From CAVRTM01 sp963724015 (GTDB taxonomy: Bacteria; Actinomycetota; Actinomycetes; Actinomycetales; Dermatophilaceae), in the NCBI GenBank assembly GCA_963724015.1, contig CAVRTM010000009.1, forward strand, positions 24,175-88,174: a stretch of DNA of 64,000 nt, given 5' to 3'. Made by a program: the position numbers and the translations under genes. Under the pieces are notes generated by a model that ran no database searches, had not been told where the DNA came from, and saw only the letters and a list, made by a program, of their open reading frames with translations. Positions 50,350 to 60,798 of the stretch are shown here, one piece after another. Position 1 is the stretch's first letter. Each line of letters begins with the position of its first letter.

Positions 50350-52608
50350 TCACCGCCGGCGGGCCTTCCGGCGACGCTTGGTGTGCAGCTCGATCATCTC
50401 GCTCTGCAGGTCGCGCAGCGGCCGGCCCTCGGCGTCGAGGTGGTGGCGGACCCAGCGCCCGTCGTCGGCGAGCCGCCAGCTGGCGATGTCGTCGCTCATG
50501 CCGCGGGCCATCAGGGACTGCAGCTCGCCGACGTGCCCGCGGTCGGTGATCCGCAGCAGCGCCTCGACGCGGCGGTCGAGGTTGCGGTGCATCATGTCGG
50601 CGCTGCCGATGTAGGCCTGCGGCTCGCCGCCACCGCCGAACAGGAAGACGCGCGAGTGCTCCAGGAACCGGCCGAGGATCGAGCGGACCTGGATCGTCTC
50701 GGACAGGCCCGGCACGCCGGGGCGCAGCGCGCAGATGCCGCGCACCCAGACGTCGACCTGGACGCCGGCACGCGAGGCGCGGTAGAGGGCGTCGATGACC
50801 GCCTCGTCCACGATCGAGTTGACCTTGATGCCGATGTAGCCGTGGGCGCCCTCGGGGTCGGCGACCTGCCGGGCCGTCTCGGCCTCGATCTGCTCGATCA
50901 GGCCCGAGCGGACGGTGCGGGGGGCCACGAGCAGCCGCTTGAACCTGCTGCGGGGCGCGAAGCCGGACAGCTGGTTGAACAGCCGGCTGAGGTCCTCACC
51001 GACCTGGGGGTCGACGGTCAGCAGGCCGAAGTCCTCGTACAGGCGGGCGGTCTTGGGGTTGTAGTTGCCGGTGCCGACGTGGCAGTAGCGGCGCAGCCCC
51101 TCGGCCTCCTGGCGCACGACGAGCGAGAGCTTGGCGTGGGTCTTGAGCCCGACGATGCCGTAGACGACGTGGACGCCGGAGTGCTCGAGCTTGCGGGCCC
51201 AGCTGATGTTGGCCTGCTCGTCGAAGCGCGCCTTGATCTCCACGACGGCGAGGACCTGCTTGCCGGCCTCGGCGGCGTCGATGAGCGCGTCGACGATCGG
51301 GCTGTCGCCGCTGGTGCGGTAGAGCGTCTGCTTGATCGCCAGCACGTGGGGGTCGGCCGCCGCCTGCTCGATGAAGGCCTGGACCGAGGTGGAGAACGAG
51401 TCGTAGGGGTGCTGCAGCAGGATGTCGCGCGCCCGCATGGAGGCGAGGACGTCGCTGGAGTGGGAGGTCTCGACGGCCGCGAGGTCCGGGTGCGTGCGGG
51501 GCACGAACGGCGGGAAGCGCAGCTCGGAGCGGTCGAGGTCGGCGACGAGGTTGAGCCCGGTCAGGTCCAGCGGCGCCGGCAGGCGGTAGACCTCGTTGTC
51601 GTTGACGCCGAGCTCGCGGATCAGCAGGTCCATGACGTGGTCGTCCATGTCGTCGGCGACCTCGAGGCGGACCGGCGGGCCGAACCGGCGCCGGGTCAGC
51701 TCCTTCTCCAGGGCGGTGAGGAGGTTCTCCGCGTCGTCCTCCTCGACCTCGAGGTCCTCGTTGCGGGTGACCCGGAACATGAAGTGCTCACGGACCTCCA
51801 TGCCGGGGAAGAGCTGGTCCAGGTGCGCGGCGATGATGTCCTCGAGGGGCACGAAGCGCGTGTTGTAGAGGTCGGCCGTCGGGGAGTCGGCCGCCTGGTC
51901 GATGACCCGGATGAAGCGGGGCAGCAACGGCGGCACCTTGACCCGGGCGAAGTGCTCGTTGCCGGTCTTGGGGTTGACCAGGACGACGGCGAGGTTGAGC
52001 GAGAGGCCGGAGATGTAGGGGAACGGGTGCGCCGGGTCCACGGCCAGGGGCGTCAGCACCGGGAACACCGACTCGCGGAACATCCCGTGCAGCGCCTCCT
52101 GCTCGCCCTCGGCGAGCTGGTCCCAGCGGGAGATGACGATGCCCTCCTCGATCAGGGCCGGGCGCACGTCCTCCTCGAAGACCGTGGCGTGCATGGCCAT
52201 CAGCTCCTGGGCGACCAGGGTGATCTCCTCCAGGACCTCGCGCGGCTCCAGCCCCGAGGCGGAGCGGACGGCGATGCCGGTGGCGATGCGGCGCTTGAGG
52301 CCGGCGACGCGGACCATGAAGAACTCGTCGAGGTTGCTGGCGAAGATGGCCAGGTAGCGCGCCCGCTCCAGCAGCGGCAGCTGCGGGTCGCTGGCGAGCT
52401 GCAGCACCCGCTCGTTGAACTGCAGCCAGGAGATCTCCCGGTCCAGGAACCGGTCCTCCGGGAGGCCGTCCGGGCCCGCCTCCCCGTGGGTGGAGGGGAC
52501 CACCCGCATGAACCGCCCGTTGGCCGACCTCGGCCGGGCGCTGGCGATGGAGATGACCGACTGCTCGGCCGGATCCGCGGTGGGGGATTTGCCTGGGTCC
52601 ACGCTCAT
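50350..52608 (-). CDS. ppk1: Polyphosphate kinase 1
   Basis: A 752-residue PPK1, which reversibly polymerises ATP gamma-phosphate into polyphosphate. ATG at 52608. The N and head domains begin DRFLDREISWLQFNERVL near residue 53. The catalytic core carries the autophosphorylated His in THAKLSLVV and the second conserved His in SADMMHRNLDRR, with the ATP-binding KQTLYRTS region. The C-terminus is basic (HTKRRRKARRR). A single GTTCACC-type half-site (GGTGAAC on the plus strand, 52631-52637) lies just upstream; a full PHO box is not evident. Linkage with pst and PiT indicates a phosphate storage region. Confidence 0.97.
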   Translation of the reverse strand: MSVDPGKSPTADPAEQSVISIASARPRSANGRFMRVVPSTHGEAGPDGLPEDRFLDREISWLQFNERVLQLASDPQLPLLERARYLAIFASNLDEFFMVRVAGLKRRIATGIAVRSASGLEPREVLEEITLVAQELMAMHATVFEEDVRPALIEEGIVISRWDQLAEGEQEALHGMFRESVFPVLTPLAVDPAHPFPYISGLSLNLAVVLVNPKTGNEHFARVKVPPLLPRFIRVIDQAADSPTADLYNTRFVPLEDIIAAHLDQLFPGMEVREHFMFRVTRNEDLEVEEDDAENLLTALEKELTRRRFGPPVRLEVADDMDDHVMDLLIRELGVNDNEVYRLPAPLDLTGLNLVADLDRSELRFPPFVPRTHPDLAAVETSHSSDVLASMRARDILLQHPYDSFSTSVQAFIEQAAADPHVLAIKQTLYRTSGDSPIVDALIDAAEAGKQVLAVVEIKARFDEQANISWARKLEHSGVHVVYGIVGLKTHAKLSLVVRQEAEGLRRYCHVGTGNYNPKTARLYEDFGLLTVDPQVGEDLSRLFNQLSGFAPRSRFKRLLVAPRTVRSGLIEQIEAETARQVADPEGAHGYIGIKVNSIVDEAVIDALYRASRAGVQVDVWVRGICALRPGVPGLSETIQVRSILGRFLEHSRVFLFGGGGEPQAYIGSADMMHRNLDRRVEALLRITDRGHVGELQSLMARGMSDDIASWRLADDGRWVRHHLDAEGRPLRDLQSEMIELHTKRRRKARRR

Positions 52609-52820
52609 GCTGCCTATCGTGGCACCGATCGGTGAACAGCAGGAGAAATCGTTTCGGGGAAGCCCTGGAGGCGGGCACGGTCTTGATGCTGCCTTGAGGT
52701 TCGGCTCCAGCCTCGGCGGTCCCTTGCGGGTTCACCCGGGCCGGGGTTGAGATCGCCCCGGCATCGTTCTGGTCAACGAGGGAGGCACCCGTCTCCACCA
52801 CCACCAGTTCGGAGCACCCC

Positions 52821-53444
52821 ATGCGGTTCAGCCTCTCCTCCACGACCGGCAAGGTCCTCGCCTCCACCGCCCTGCTGGGCGCCGCGGCCAGCGTCGCCGG
52901 TCTGGGCACCTTCGGCACGTTCACCTCGACCACGGCCGCCACCGCGCAGGTCAGCTCCGGCAAGGTCTCCATCGCCCTCGGTGACAACGGGTCGGCGACG
53001 AACCGGCTCACCGTCGCCGCCAACAAGCTGGTGCCCGGTGACACGGTGCAGCGCGCCGTCCAGCTGTCCAACGCCGCCGGCCAGCAGGACCTGTCCAGCA
53101 TCACGCTGACCACGACCGCACCCACCTCGAGCCTGCTCGACACCGACGCCACCAACGGCCTCCAGCTCGTGGTCGACGCCTGCTCGGTGCCGTGGACCGA
53201 GGCCGGCACCGCGCCGGCGTACACCTACACCTGCAGCGGCGTCACCAAGCCGGTGCTGGCCAGCCGCGCCGTCAAGGGAGCCAACCTGGCCCTGGCCAAC
53301 CTGACGTCCACCACGGCCGGCAACACCGACAACCTGCGGGTGACGCTGAGCTTCCCCGCCGCCGCGAACGACACCTTCCAGAACCAGGCCAGCGCCATCC
53401 TCTTCACCTTCAACGGCACCCAGCGCGCAGCCTCCTCGAGCTGA
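52821..53444 (+). CDS. TasA/camelysin-like secreted protein (SipW-type signal)
   Basis: A 207-residue exported protein. ATG at 52821 follows GGAG. The signal region (KVLASTALLGAAASVAGLG followed by TFGTFTSTTA) has the SipW-type pattern, in which the mature chain starts with an aromatic/Thr strand. The mature part is a Thr/Ser/Asn-rich beta protein (LVPGDTVQRAVQLSN) like TasA, camelysin and spore-coat-associated families. Two Cys in the mature part may form a disulfide. It heads a run of three secreted proteins. A dedicated SipW peptidase is not in the window. Confidence 0.7.
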   Translation: MRFSLSSTTGKVLASTALLGAAASVAGLGTFGTFTSTTAATAQVSSGKVSIALGDNGSATNRLTVAANKLVPGDTVQRAVQLSNAAGQQDLSSITLTTTAPTSSLLDTDATNGLQLVVDACSVPWTEAGTAPAYTYTCSGVTKPVLASRAVKGANLALANLTSTTAGNTDNLRVTLSFPAAANDTFQNQASAILFTFNGTQRAASSS

Positions 53445-53494
53445 CCTCACCACCGGGCTCAGCCCCCGATCCACAGACCACTGGAGGGTCCACC

Positions 53495-53914
53495 GTGCAG
53501 CAACGGCGCCGTATCGGCAGGCTCCTCGCCGCAGCGTGCGCCGGGCTCGTGCTGGTCGTGACCGGCGGCGGCGTGGCCGTGGCCGCCTTCACCGGGCGGG
53601 CCACGGCCACGATGAGCGCCAGCACGAGCTTTTCGGCCCCGACCGACCTCAAGGTGACGTGCAGCGGGAACGGCAACGGGAACAGGATCGCCACGGCCTC
53701 GTGGACCGCGACGGCGCGGGCCACCGGATACACCGGCACCCTGTATGCCAACAAGCAGCTCGTGGGCAGCCAGACGGTTGATGGCAGCCTGACGTCGTAC
53801 CCCTTCTCGGCCGCGGGGACCTACACCCTCAGCTTGGTCGCGACCTACACGCCCAAGGGCAGGAGCACGGTCGCCTGGACGAGTGCCCCGGTCACGGTGA
53901 CCTTCACCTGCTGA
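53495..53914 (+). CDS. Small secreted beta-rich protein
   Basis: A 139-residue protein, GTG at 53495 with TGGAGGG upstream. A signal peptide (IGRLLAAACAGLVLVVTGGGVAVA) is followed by AAFTGRATATMSAST, again of the SipW-dependent kind. The rest resembles a fibronectin/Ig-like fold (IATASWTATARATGYTGTLY), ending in Cys with a matching Cys near KVTCSG. No named family. It is 50 bases downstream of the TasA-like gene and is probably cotranscribed. Confidence 0.65.
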   Translation: MQQRRRIGRLLAAACAGLVLVVTGGGVAVAAFTGRATATMSASTSFSAPTDLKVTCSGNGNGNRIATASWTATARATGYTGTLYANKQLVGSQTVDGSLTSYPFSAAGTYTLSLVATYTPKGRSTVAWTSAPVTVTFTC

Positions 53915-54088
53915 CGCAGCGGCAGACGCCCTGTCGTACGTCGCGCTGCAGGGTCGAGGCGGGGACCGCACCAGGTGACAACTGCGTGACCGTTTGGTCA
54001 GGGTTCGGTATGTGGTGTCAACGCCCCGATGTATGCGATAGGTTCTAGTAGCAGTACCCACACACTTCTTCAGGGGGAGCCCTCCACC

Positions 54089-54622
54089 ATGAGCATGCAC
54101 AAGACCTTCCTAGCCGCGGCCGGCCTCTCGGTCGCCGCGATCGCCACCGTCGGTGCCGCGGGCTCCGCCTCGGCCGCCCCGTGCGCCGGCGGCTACGCGG
54201 CCGCCCCGTGCGGTGCGACCGTCAGCACGACCGTCGTCCGCGCCGGGCACTCCGTGACCTTCCACGGCTCGGGCTTCACCCCCGGCGAGTCCGTCCAGGT
54301 CTGGGTCAACGGCGTCCTCGTCGGCACCTACACCGCCGACGCCAACGGCGCCATCTCCGGCACCTACACCGTGCCGGCCGGCATGAAGGCCGGCCGCTAC
54401 ACCCTGACGCTCAAGGGCCTGACGTCCGGGCGCGTCGAGAAGGTCTCGTTCACCGCCGTCCCCGCCCAGGCCAACGCCGGCGTCGTGGGCAACGGCCCGA
54501 GCTCGCTGGCCTTCACCGGTGCCGAGGTCGGTGGCCTGGCCACCGGCGGTGCCGTGCTGATCGTCGGTGGCGCCGCGGTCGTCGTGGCCACCCGCCGTCG
54601 TCGCGCCGACAACGCGGCCTGA
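54089..54622 (+). CDS. Sortase-anchored surface protein (LAXTG)
   Basis: A 177-residue protein. ATG at 54089 (ATG at 54095 also possible) after a GGGGAG motif. A signal peptide covers residues 1-30. An Ig-like domain contains VTFHGSGFTPGESVQVWVNG. The C-terminus has LAFTG, then the hydrophobic segment GGLATGGAVLIVGGAAVVVA and RRRR, a sorting signal for class E sortases of actinobacteria. It should be covalently linked to peptidoglycan. Its own upstream region is 174 bases and AT-richer (around GTATGCGATAGGTTCTAG), suggesting an independent promoter. Confidence 0.82.
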   Translation: MSMHKTFLAAAGLSVAAIATVGAAGSASAAPCAGGYAAAPCGATVSTTVVRAGHSVTFHGSGFTPGESVQVWVNGVLVGTYTADANGAISGTYTVPAGMKAGRYTLTLKGLTSGRVEKVSFTAVPAQANAGVVGNGPSSLAFTGAEVGGLATGGAVLIVGGAAVVVATRRRRADNAA

Positions 54623-54665
54623 CGCACCACCCGATCCACCTCCAAGGCTGTACGGCGACGTGTCC

Positions 54666-56471
54666 ATGACCCGTCGCCGTGCAGCCTTGTTGCGTGCCGA
54701 GGGTGGTGCCCGGCGCCGTCGGGTCCGGGTGGTCCTGCTCGTCCTGGCGCTGGCGGTCGTTGCGGTGATCGCCGGGCTCGGCGTCTCGGCGGTTGTCGTG
54801 CGCAGCCACCTGGTGAAGGCGCAGGCCGAGGTCTCGGCTCTGCGTGCCGACCTGACCGCGGCGGATGCCCCGCCGCAGCGGGTGGCCCAGCGTCTCGCCC
54901 GCGTGCAGCGGGAGGCGCGGGCAGCGACCCGGCAGACCGACAGCGTCCTGTGGCGGGCGCCCGCGGCGGTGCCCCTGCTCGGCCGGCCGCTGCGCAGCGT
55001 CGCGGGCATCGCGACCGCCGTCGACGACCTCGCGACCGGGGTGCTGCCCGACGTCGTCAGCATCCAGCGCACCGTCTCGGGCCCGAGCCTGCGTGGGGCG
55101 AAGGGCTCGATCCGGCTGCAGCCGCTGCTGGCCGCCCAGGGCCCGGTCCGCCGCGCCGACGAGCGGACGTCGCGGATCGCCGGTCAGGTCAAGGGTCTTC
55201 CCGCGACCGGCATCGGCCCCCTCGACCAGGCCAGGCACGACCTCACCGGCCAGCTCGGCCAGGTCGGCGCCCAGCTGCACACGGCTGACCAGGCCCTGCA
55301 GCTGCTGCCCCCGATGCTCGGCGCGACGGGAAAGCGGCGGTACTTCCTGGCCTTCCAGAACAACGCCGAGGCCCGGGGCCTGGGTGGGCTCCCCGGCGCC
55401 TACGCCATCCTCGTCGCCGACCACGGCAAGGTCTCGTTCGAGCGGTTCGGCAACGACACCGACTTCAACGGGGTCGGCCCGGTGTCGACCAAGGACTTCG
55501 GCCCGGACTACCAGGCGCAGTATGCGAACTCGACCCCCGGGCGGGTCTTCGCCGACAGCAACGTCAGCCCCCACTTTCCCTACGCCGCCCAGCTGTGGCT
55601 GCGCTACTGGAAGGCCAAGACCGGCCAGCAGCTCGACGGCGCCCTGTCGATGGATCCCGTCGCGCTGGCCGACATGTTGAAGGTGACCGGCCCGACCGCA
55701 CTGCCGGACGGCACCAAGGTCAGCGCCGACAACGTCGTCGCGCTTGACCGAGAGCACCGCCTACGCCCGGTTCTCCGACACCATGCAGCGCAAGGCCTTC
55801 TTCATCGTCGTGGCGCAGGCGGTCGCCGACCACATCCTCTCGCGCGGGCCGGAGACGCCGATGCCGCTGGCGAAGTCGCTGGGCGCGGCCGTGGGGGACC
55901 GGCGGCTGTCGGTGTGGAGCGCGACGCCGCACGAGCAGCAGCAGCTTGCGGGCCTTCCCGTCGGGGGCACCCTCAGCGACACCGACCGGCTCTTCGCCGG
56001 CCTGGTCGTCAACAACGTGGCCGGGACGAAGCTCGACTACTACCTCAAGCGCGACCTGCATTACCAGGGGCCGAGCTGCTCGGCGCAGCAACGCATCTCG
56101 ACCGTCACCATCACGCTGACCAACACGGCACCCAAGACAGGGGCTGCCCGACTACGTGGTGGTCCGCCCGGACCGGCCCGGCAACCCCCCGGTGCAAGGG
56201 CAGCGAACGCCTCCTGGTGAGCTACTACGCCACCAAGGGCGCACAGCTGGTCGGCGCGACGTTGGACGGCAAGCAGGCGTTACTCGCCAACGACACCGAG
56301 CGAGGCCACCCGGTGTTCACGTCCGACCTGGAGATCGGGCCGCAGATGCGAAAGACCTTGGTCCTCAAGGTGCTCGAGCCCCCCCACAGCCAGGGCCCGG
56401 TGGTGACCCACGTGCAGCCGCTGGTCATTCCGCAGTCCACACGGATCGACGCAGCCTCGTGCAAGAGGTAA
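54666..56471 (+). CDS. DUF4012 domain membrane protein, three apparent 1-base insertions
   Basis: About 600 residues if repaired. ATG at 54666. One N-terminal transmembrane helix (VVLLVLALAVVAVIAGLGVSAV, about residues 18-40) is followed by a large extracellular DUF4012 region, marked by FQNNAEARGLGGLPGAYAIL. Three frame changes are seen: near 55745 (an extra T between NVVAL and TESTAYARF), near 56143 (an extra G before LPDYVVVRPDRPGNP) and near 56193 (an extra C before KGSERLLVSYYATKG). Removing one base at each restores the protein. DUF4012 proteins are found in exopolysaccharide clusters with an unknown role; the next genes fit that. Confidence 0.75.
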   Translation: MTRRRAALLRAEGGARRRRVRVVLLVLALAVVAVIAGLGVSAVVVRSHLVKAQAEVSALRADLTAADAPPQRVAQRLARVQREARAATRQTDSVLWRAPAAVPLLGRPLRSVAGIATAVDDLATGVLPDVVSIQRTVSGPSLRGAKGSIRLQPLLAAQGPVRRADERTSRIAGQVKGLPATGIGPLDQARHDLTGQLGQVGAQLHTADQALQLLPPMLGATGKRRYFLAFQNNAEARGLGGLPGAYAILVADHGKVSFERFGNDTDFNGVGPVSTKDFGPDYQAQYANSTPGRVFADSNVSPHFPYAAQLWLRYWKAKTGQQLDGALSMDPVALADMLKVTGPTALPDGTKVSADNVVALDREHRLRPVLRHHAAQGLLHRRGAGGRRPHPLARAGDADAAGEVAGRGRGGPAAVGVERDAARAAAACGPSRRGHPQRHRPALRRPGRQQRGRDEARLLPQARPALPGAELLGAATHLDRHHHADQHGTQDRGCPTTWWSARTGPATPRCKGSERLLVSYYATKGAQLVGATLDGKQALLANDTERGHPVFTSDLEIGPQMRKTLVLKVLEPPHSQGPVVTHVQPLVIPQSTRIDAASCKR

Positions 56472-56534
56472 GGAACGGGTCAAGAAGGCACCTCGTGGCC
56501 AGAGCAACCCTTATGAGCCGGTAAAGTTCGGCCT

Positions 56535-58005
56535 GTGGGGGCAAACATCTCAGTCATCGGCACCGGCTACCTCGGTGCGGTGCACGCGGCCTGCATGGCC
56601 GACCTCGGCCACGACGTCGTCGGCGTCGACATCGACCCTGACAAGGTCGAGACGCTGGCCGCGGGCAAGGCGCCGTTCTTCGAGCCCGGCCTCGATGAGC
56701 TGCTCGAGCGCACTCTGGCGACCGGACGCCTGCGTTCAGCACCGACTACGCCGACGCGGCACGAGGCCGACGTGCACTTCGTCTGCGTCGGCACCCCGCA
56801 GCGCAAGGGTGAGTACGCCGCGGACACCTGCCTACGTCTACGGCGCCATCGAGGCGCTCGCGCCGCACCTGACCCGGCCGGCGCCTGGTCGTCGGCAAGT
56901 CCACGGTGCCGGTCGGCACCGCGGCGCGGCTGCAGGCCGGCTGCCGGCCTGGCACCGGCCGGCGCGGACGTGCAGCTGGCGTGGAACCCGGAGTTCCTGC
57001 GCGAGGGCTTCGCCGTCGAGGACACCGTGGCGCCCGGACCGGCTCGTGTACGGCGTCGCCGGCCACCGCCGAGGCCGACGTCGCGCTGCTGCGACACCGT
57101 CTACGCCGACCCGCTCGCCGCCGGCACGCCCGCGCCTGGTCACCGACTTCGCCACCGCCGAGCTGGTCAAGGTCGCGGCGAACGCGTTCCTGGCCACCAA
57201 GATCTCGTTCATCAACGCCATGGCCGAGGTCTGCGAGGCGGCCGGCGCCGACGTCTCCCAGCTCGCCGACGCGATCGGCCACGACGACCGGATCGGGCGC
57301 AAGTTCCTCAACGCCGGCCTCGGCTTCGGCGGCGGCTGCCTGCCCAAGGACATCCGCGCGTTCATGGCCCGCGCCGGCGAGCTCGGCGCCGACCAGGCCC
57401 TGACCTTCCTGCGCGAGGTCGACGAGATCAACCTGCGCCGCCGGCTCCGCGCATGGTCGACCTCGCCCGCGAGCAGTGCGGCGGCACCCTGATCGGCAAG
57501 CGGGTCGCCGTCCTCGGCGCCGCGTTCAAGCCCAACAGCGACGACATCCGCGACTCCCCCGCGCTCGACATCGCCGCGCGCGATCGCAGCTGCGGGCGCG
57601 GAGGTGCGGGTGCACGACCCCAAGGCCGTGCCGACAACGCCCGGTGGCTCGTCCCCGAGCTGACTACGCGGACACCGTCGAGGAGGCCTGCGCAGGCGCC
57701 GACGTCGTGCTGCACCTGACCGAGTGGCCCGAGTACCGCGAGATCGATCCAGGCAGCTGGCTCGTCACGGTCGGCCAAGAGTCGTCGATGGCCGCAACGT
57801 CCTTGATGAGGACCTCTGGCGCAACGCCAATTGGACGTACCGAGCGCTAGGCCGCCCATACACCCTTAACATGCAGCAGTTCATCGCAAAACTCGGCGAC
57901 GTCACAAGTGAAGCCGTCGGAGGAATAGTCCCCCACCCGGCGCATCCGGTGCGCTCGAGCCGGATGGCGACCGTGTTGGGTAATGTTCCCACACGTCATG
58001 GCTAA
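56535..58005 (+). pseudogene. UDP-glucose/GDP-mannose 6-dehydrogenase, multiply frameshifted
   Basis: GTG at 56535 begins ISVIGTGYLGAVHAACMADLGHDVVGVDID, the NAD-binding start of the family. All other landmarks occur but in changing frames: VHFVCVGTPQ, QLAWNPEFLREGFAVEDT, FATAELVKVAANAFLATKIS, the catalytic GGGCLPKDI, LGAAFKPNSDDIRDSPALD, and a C-terminal VLHLTEWPEYREID. I count at least ten single-base indels between 56735 and 57780. The conserved protein would end near 57868. The enzyme would make UDP-glucuronate or a similar sugar acid for the polysaccharide locus. Either error-rich sequence or a decayed gene; error is favoured because every conserved motif remains. Confidence 0.75.
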
Positions 58006-58152
58006 TTGGGCAGTCATCTACTTACTCACCTGGGCACGTTCCTGTATGGCGCGGAACGCACCCAACATAAAAGAACCAAAGGAATGTGAAGTTATCAATG
58101 TATCTGGGCTCAGTTCGGCGGCGACGAACCTGAACATGCGGGAAGGTCAAGA

Positions 58153-59247
58153 ATGAGGGCCGCTCTGGTTCAAGAATGGATCGCGCAGTTCGGCGGCTCC
58201 GAAAAGGTACTTGACGCGATGGTGGAGGCGTTGGCTGCCCCAGGCATCGAGACCGATGTTGGGCGCTTAATCGTCGCCGGAGGCAAATTGGCCCACCGAG
58301 GTCAAACACCCCTGGCCCGTTGGCTCGGTAATGACGCGGCTTCCGAAGTCCATCACTGTGGCCGCGAGTACCGTAGCGTGGAGGCATGGGACTTTCCCTA
58401 GGGAGAAGTATGATTTTGTCGTCTCGTCCCATCATTGCCAAGCCCATACCGCACAGGCGGAAGGGGTTCCGCATCTGGCCTACGTTCACAGCCCGGCACG
58501 CTACGCATGGTTCCCAGAAGTCGACGTCCCAAGCCGATTCATTACTTGGCAGGCTAACCAGTCGCCGTATCAGAAGCAATGATCTAAGGGCGGCGGATGG
58601 CGTCCAATCATATGCGGCGAACTCACGGACCACCGCCGCCCGCATCGAAAAGGTGACGAGACGCGCGTGTCATTTACCCGCCGATTGACACAGAATTTTT
58701 CTGTCCAAGTGGCGTTGAGGAAAACCGAGACTACTTATTGGCAGTCTCCCGCTTCGTTGATTACAAGCGTCTCGATTTTGCCGTCGAGGTCGCCGCTGCA
58801 GCTGGTATGCCGATCGTCTTGGCTGGATCAGGCCAACCTACGACAAAACCTCCGTTCAGCCATTGATCGACTTGGCGGCCGCGTAACGCTGGTGATGTCC
58901 CCGACTGATGAGGAACTGCGCGACCTACTCCGGGGGGCACGCGCCCTTCTGTATCCGGCTATCGAGGACTTCGGCATGCTTCCCAGTCGAGTCGATGGCC
59001 TCAGGGACGCCGGTGTAGGCCTGGCCGCCGGCGGGGTAAACGAGTCGGTCGTCCATGGCGAAAGCGGTTTCCTCATCAAATCACTTGATCTGCGGAATGG
59101 AAGTCTGCGGTCGCGCAGGTCGAAGAACTTGACCGTGACGCGGTAATCGCTCAGGGAACCAGATTTTCCCGCTCGCGGTTCATCCTAGAATTCCAACAAT
59201 GGCTAATACAGGAACTGGGAGACTCTTCGTGGTTCGTGCCCGCATGA
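58153..59247 (+). pseudogene. GT4 glycosyltransferase (WbaZ/mannosyltransferase-like), multiply frameshifted
   Basis: ATG at 58153 starts MRAALVQEWIAQFGGSEKVLDAM, the N-terminus of a GT4 glycosyltransferase. Later pieces appear in different frames: KYDFVVSSHHCQAHTA, LAYVHSPARYAW, SYAANSRTTAARIEKV, SRFVDYKRLDFAVEVA, VMSPTDEELRDLLRGARAL, the UDP-sugar-site region YPAIEDFGMLP, and AAGGVNESVVHGESGFLI. The last frame ends at a TGA at 59245-59247. At least five indels are needed. GC content is lower than upstream. It would add a sugar to a lipid-linked intermediate in the cytoplasm. Confidence 0.7.
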
Positions 59248-59288
59248 ATATCGCTATTGAGCTCGATGACGACGAAACAGCGATTTAA

Positions 59289-60798
59289 ATGACCCGCAAT
59301 GGCGACTTTGGGGATACGCGCGAGCAGCCAAGCGGCCGAACAGCTGTTCCGAGTCGTCTGACACGGCGCCGGTTGGCCATTGGCACGGCCGTACAAATGG
59401 GCGTCAGGGTTTTGGGGGTCGCGAGTGGCGTTCTGGTCGCGGCGGTTCTTGCGCGAAGCTTAGGGCACACCAACTTCGGGAGGTTTTCGCTAGCACTGTC
59501 ACTCGTAGGGATCGCCGCTAGCTTTGGGGAACTGGGCTTGGCGTCATCTGCAGTACGGCACATAGCCATCACCCCGAGCGCAGAGGCGCGGACCGCGGGG
59601 GCCCTTGTTGCGGCTCGAGCCGTATCAGGGGTGATCGGGGCGTTAGCCGTGTCAGTCCTGGTGATGGCTTTGGATGATTCTGCTGAAGGTCGAAGGGTGG
59701 GCCTCCTCATCGCGGGCGCACTTGCTGCTCGGGCCGCTTACATCCCTTCAGCCCGTAGGTCAGGCGAAGCTCCGCGTCGGAGCGCAGAATCTCCTTCTCG
59801 CCCTTCAATCCGCGTTGTGGACTGGCGCCGTGGTGGGTCTCGCATGGGTTCGTGCGCCATTCGTAGCCTTCGGAATAACCTTCCTGGTCGTTACTTCGGT
59901 CCAGGCCGTGGCTGCTTGGTTGCACGTTCCAGCAGCACAACCTCCGTAACGTTTATTGGCGCGTTGGAGGAACTTAAGAAGATTGCCAAGATCGCTGCAC
60001 CTGTCGCCGTTGGCGTCGTCTTCGTTACTGCATATTATCGGCTCGACGGAATTCTCCTCTACAGGTTCGGCGGCCCAGGCGCGACTGCCGACTACACCGC
60101 AGCCTATCGATTTCTCGACGTTCTCCAAGTGGTTCCTTCCACTCTGCTTGGCGTGGTGTTTCCCCTCCTCGCGGCCACTTGGCGAAGGGGGGACGCGCAT
60201 ATGATAGCCAGGCGAGATCGTCTATTTCGCCTGACGATGAGTGTTATCGTGGCGGCAGGCGCACCGATCGCTTTGGGTGGGAGCCTCCTATCGCCCGCTA
60301 TTGTGGGTGTCATTTACGGTTCTGAGTTCTCCCAGGCGGGTGCACTACTTTCAGTCTTGCTTTTGGCGTTCCCCGCGATTTCGATGGGATACGTAGCAGT
60401 GGGTCTAGCGTTGGCTAGTGGGCGAACAGTGCTGTTCGCTTGGATAGCGGCGATAGCGGCTGTCTGCAATGTGGGCGCATGCCTGTTATTCCTTCCGAAT
60501 TTTGGAGCCACGGCCGCCGCTTACATAACTGTAGTTACGGAGTACGCGGCCAATGGGCTGCTCTTAATCATACTGGCACGAGATCTCCGGGTGCGTCCGC
60601 CATGGCGTTCTTGGGTCGGAACGCTGGCGGCCTTGCTCGTCATGGCGCCAGTTTATTCTATGGCTGCGAGCAAGTTCTCTACTTGTGACGATCGCGATTG
60701 GTGGAGGAGTTTTCTTGGTTTGTCTAATTCTGTTTGGGGGGCTATCTCGTGGCGACATCAAAGCCGTCACTGCGCGAAGTCGATTGGACGTCGAATGA
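59289..60798 (+). pseudogene. Wzx-type polysaccharide flippase, frameshifted
   Basis: ATG at 59289; about 500 residues with some twelve hydrophobic segments, as in O-antigen/exopolysaccharide flippases of the MOP superfamily. The N-terminal helix pair RLAIGTAVQMGVRVLGVASG and LARSLGHTNFGRFSLAL is typical. Between about 59750 and 59945 the correct frame is displaced (LTSLQPVGQAKLRVGAQNLL and SALWTGAVVGLAWVRAP lie in another frame), then it returns. Near 60675 it shifts again, giving SLLVTIAIGGGVFLVCLILF and a stop at 60796-60798 overlapping the next ATG. It would export lipid-linked repeat units. Confidence 0.72.

Noticed and set aside
49282..52635. Plus-strand frame of over 1000 codons opposite ppk1 and mutT1
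   Set aside because: Antisense to two well-recognised genes and composed of low-complexity Val/Asp/Gly/Arg; no motif.
52730..52736. PHO box upstream of the TasA-like gene
   Set aside because: A single GTTCACC without an 11-base partner; too weak alone.
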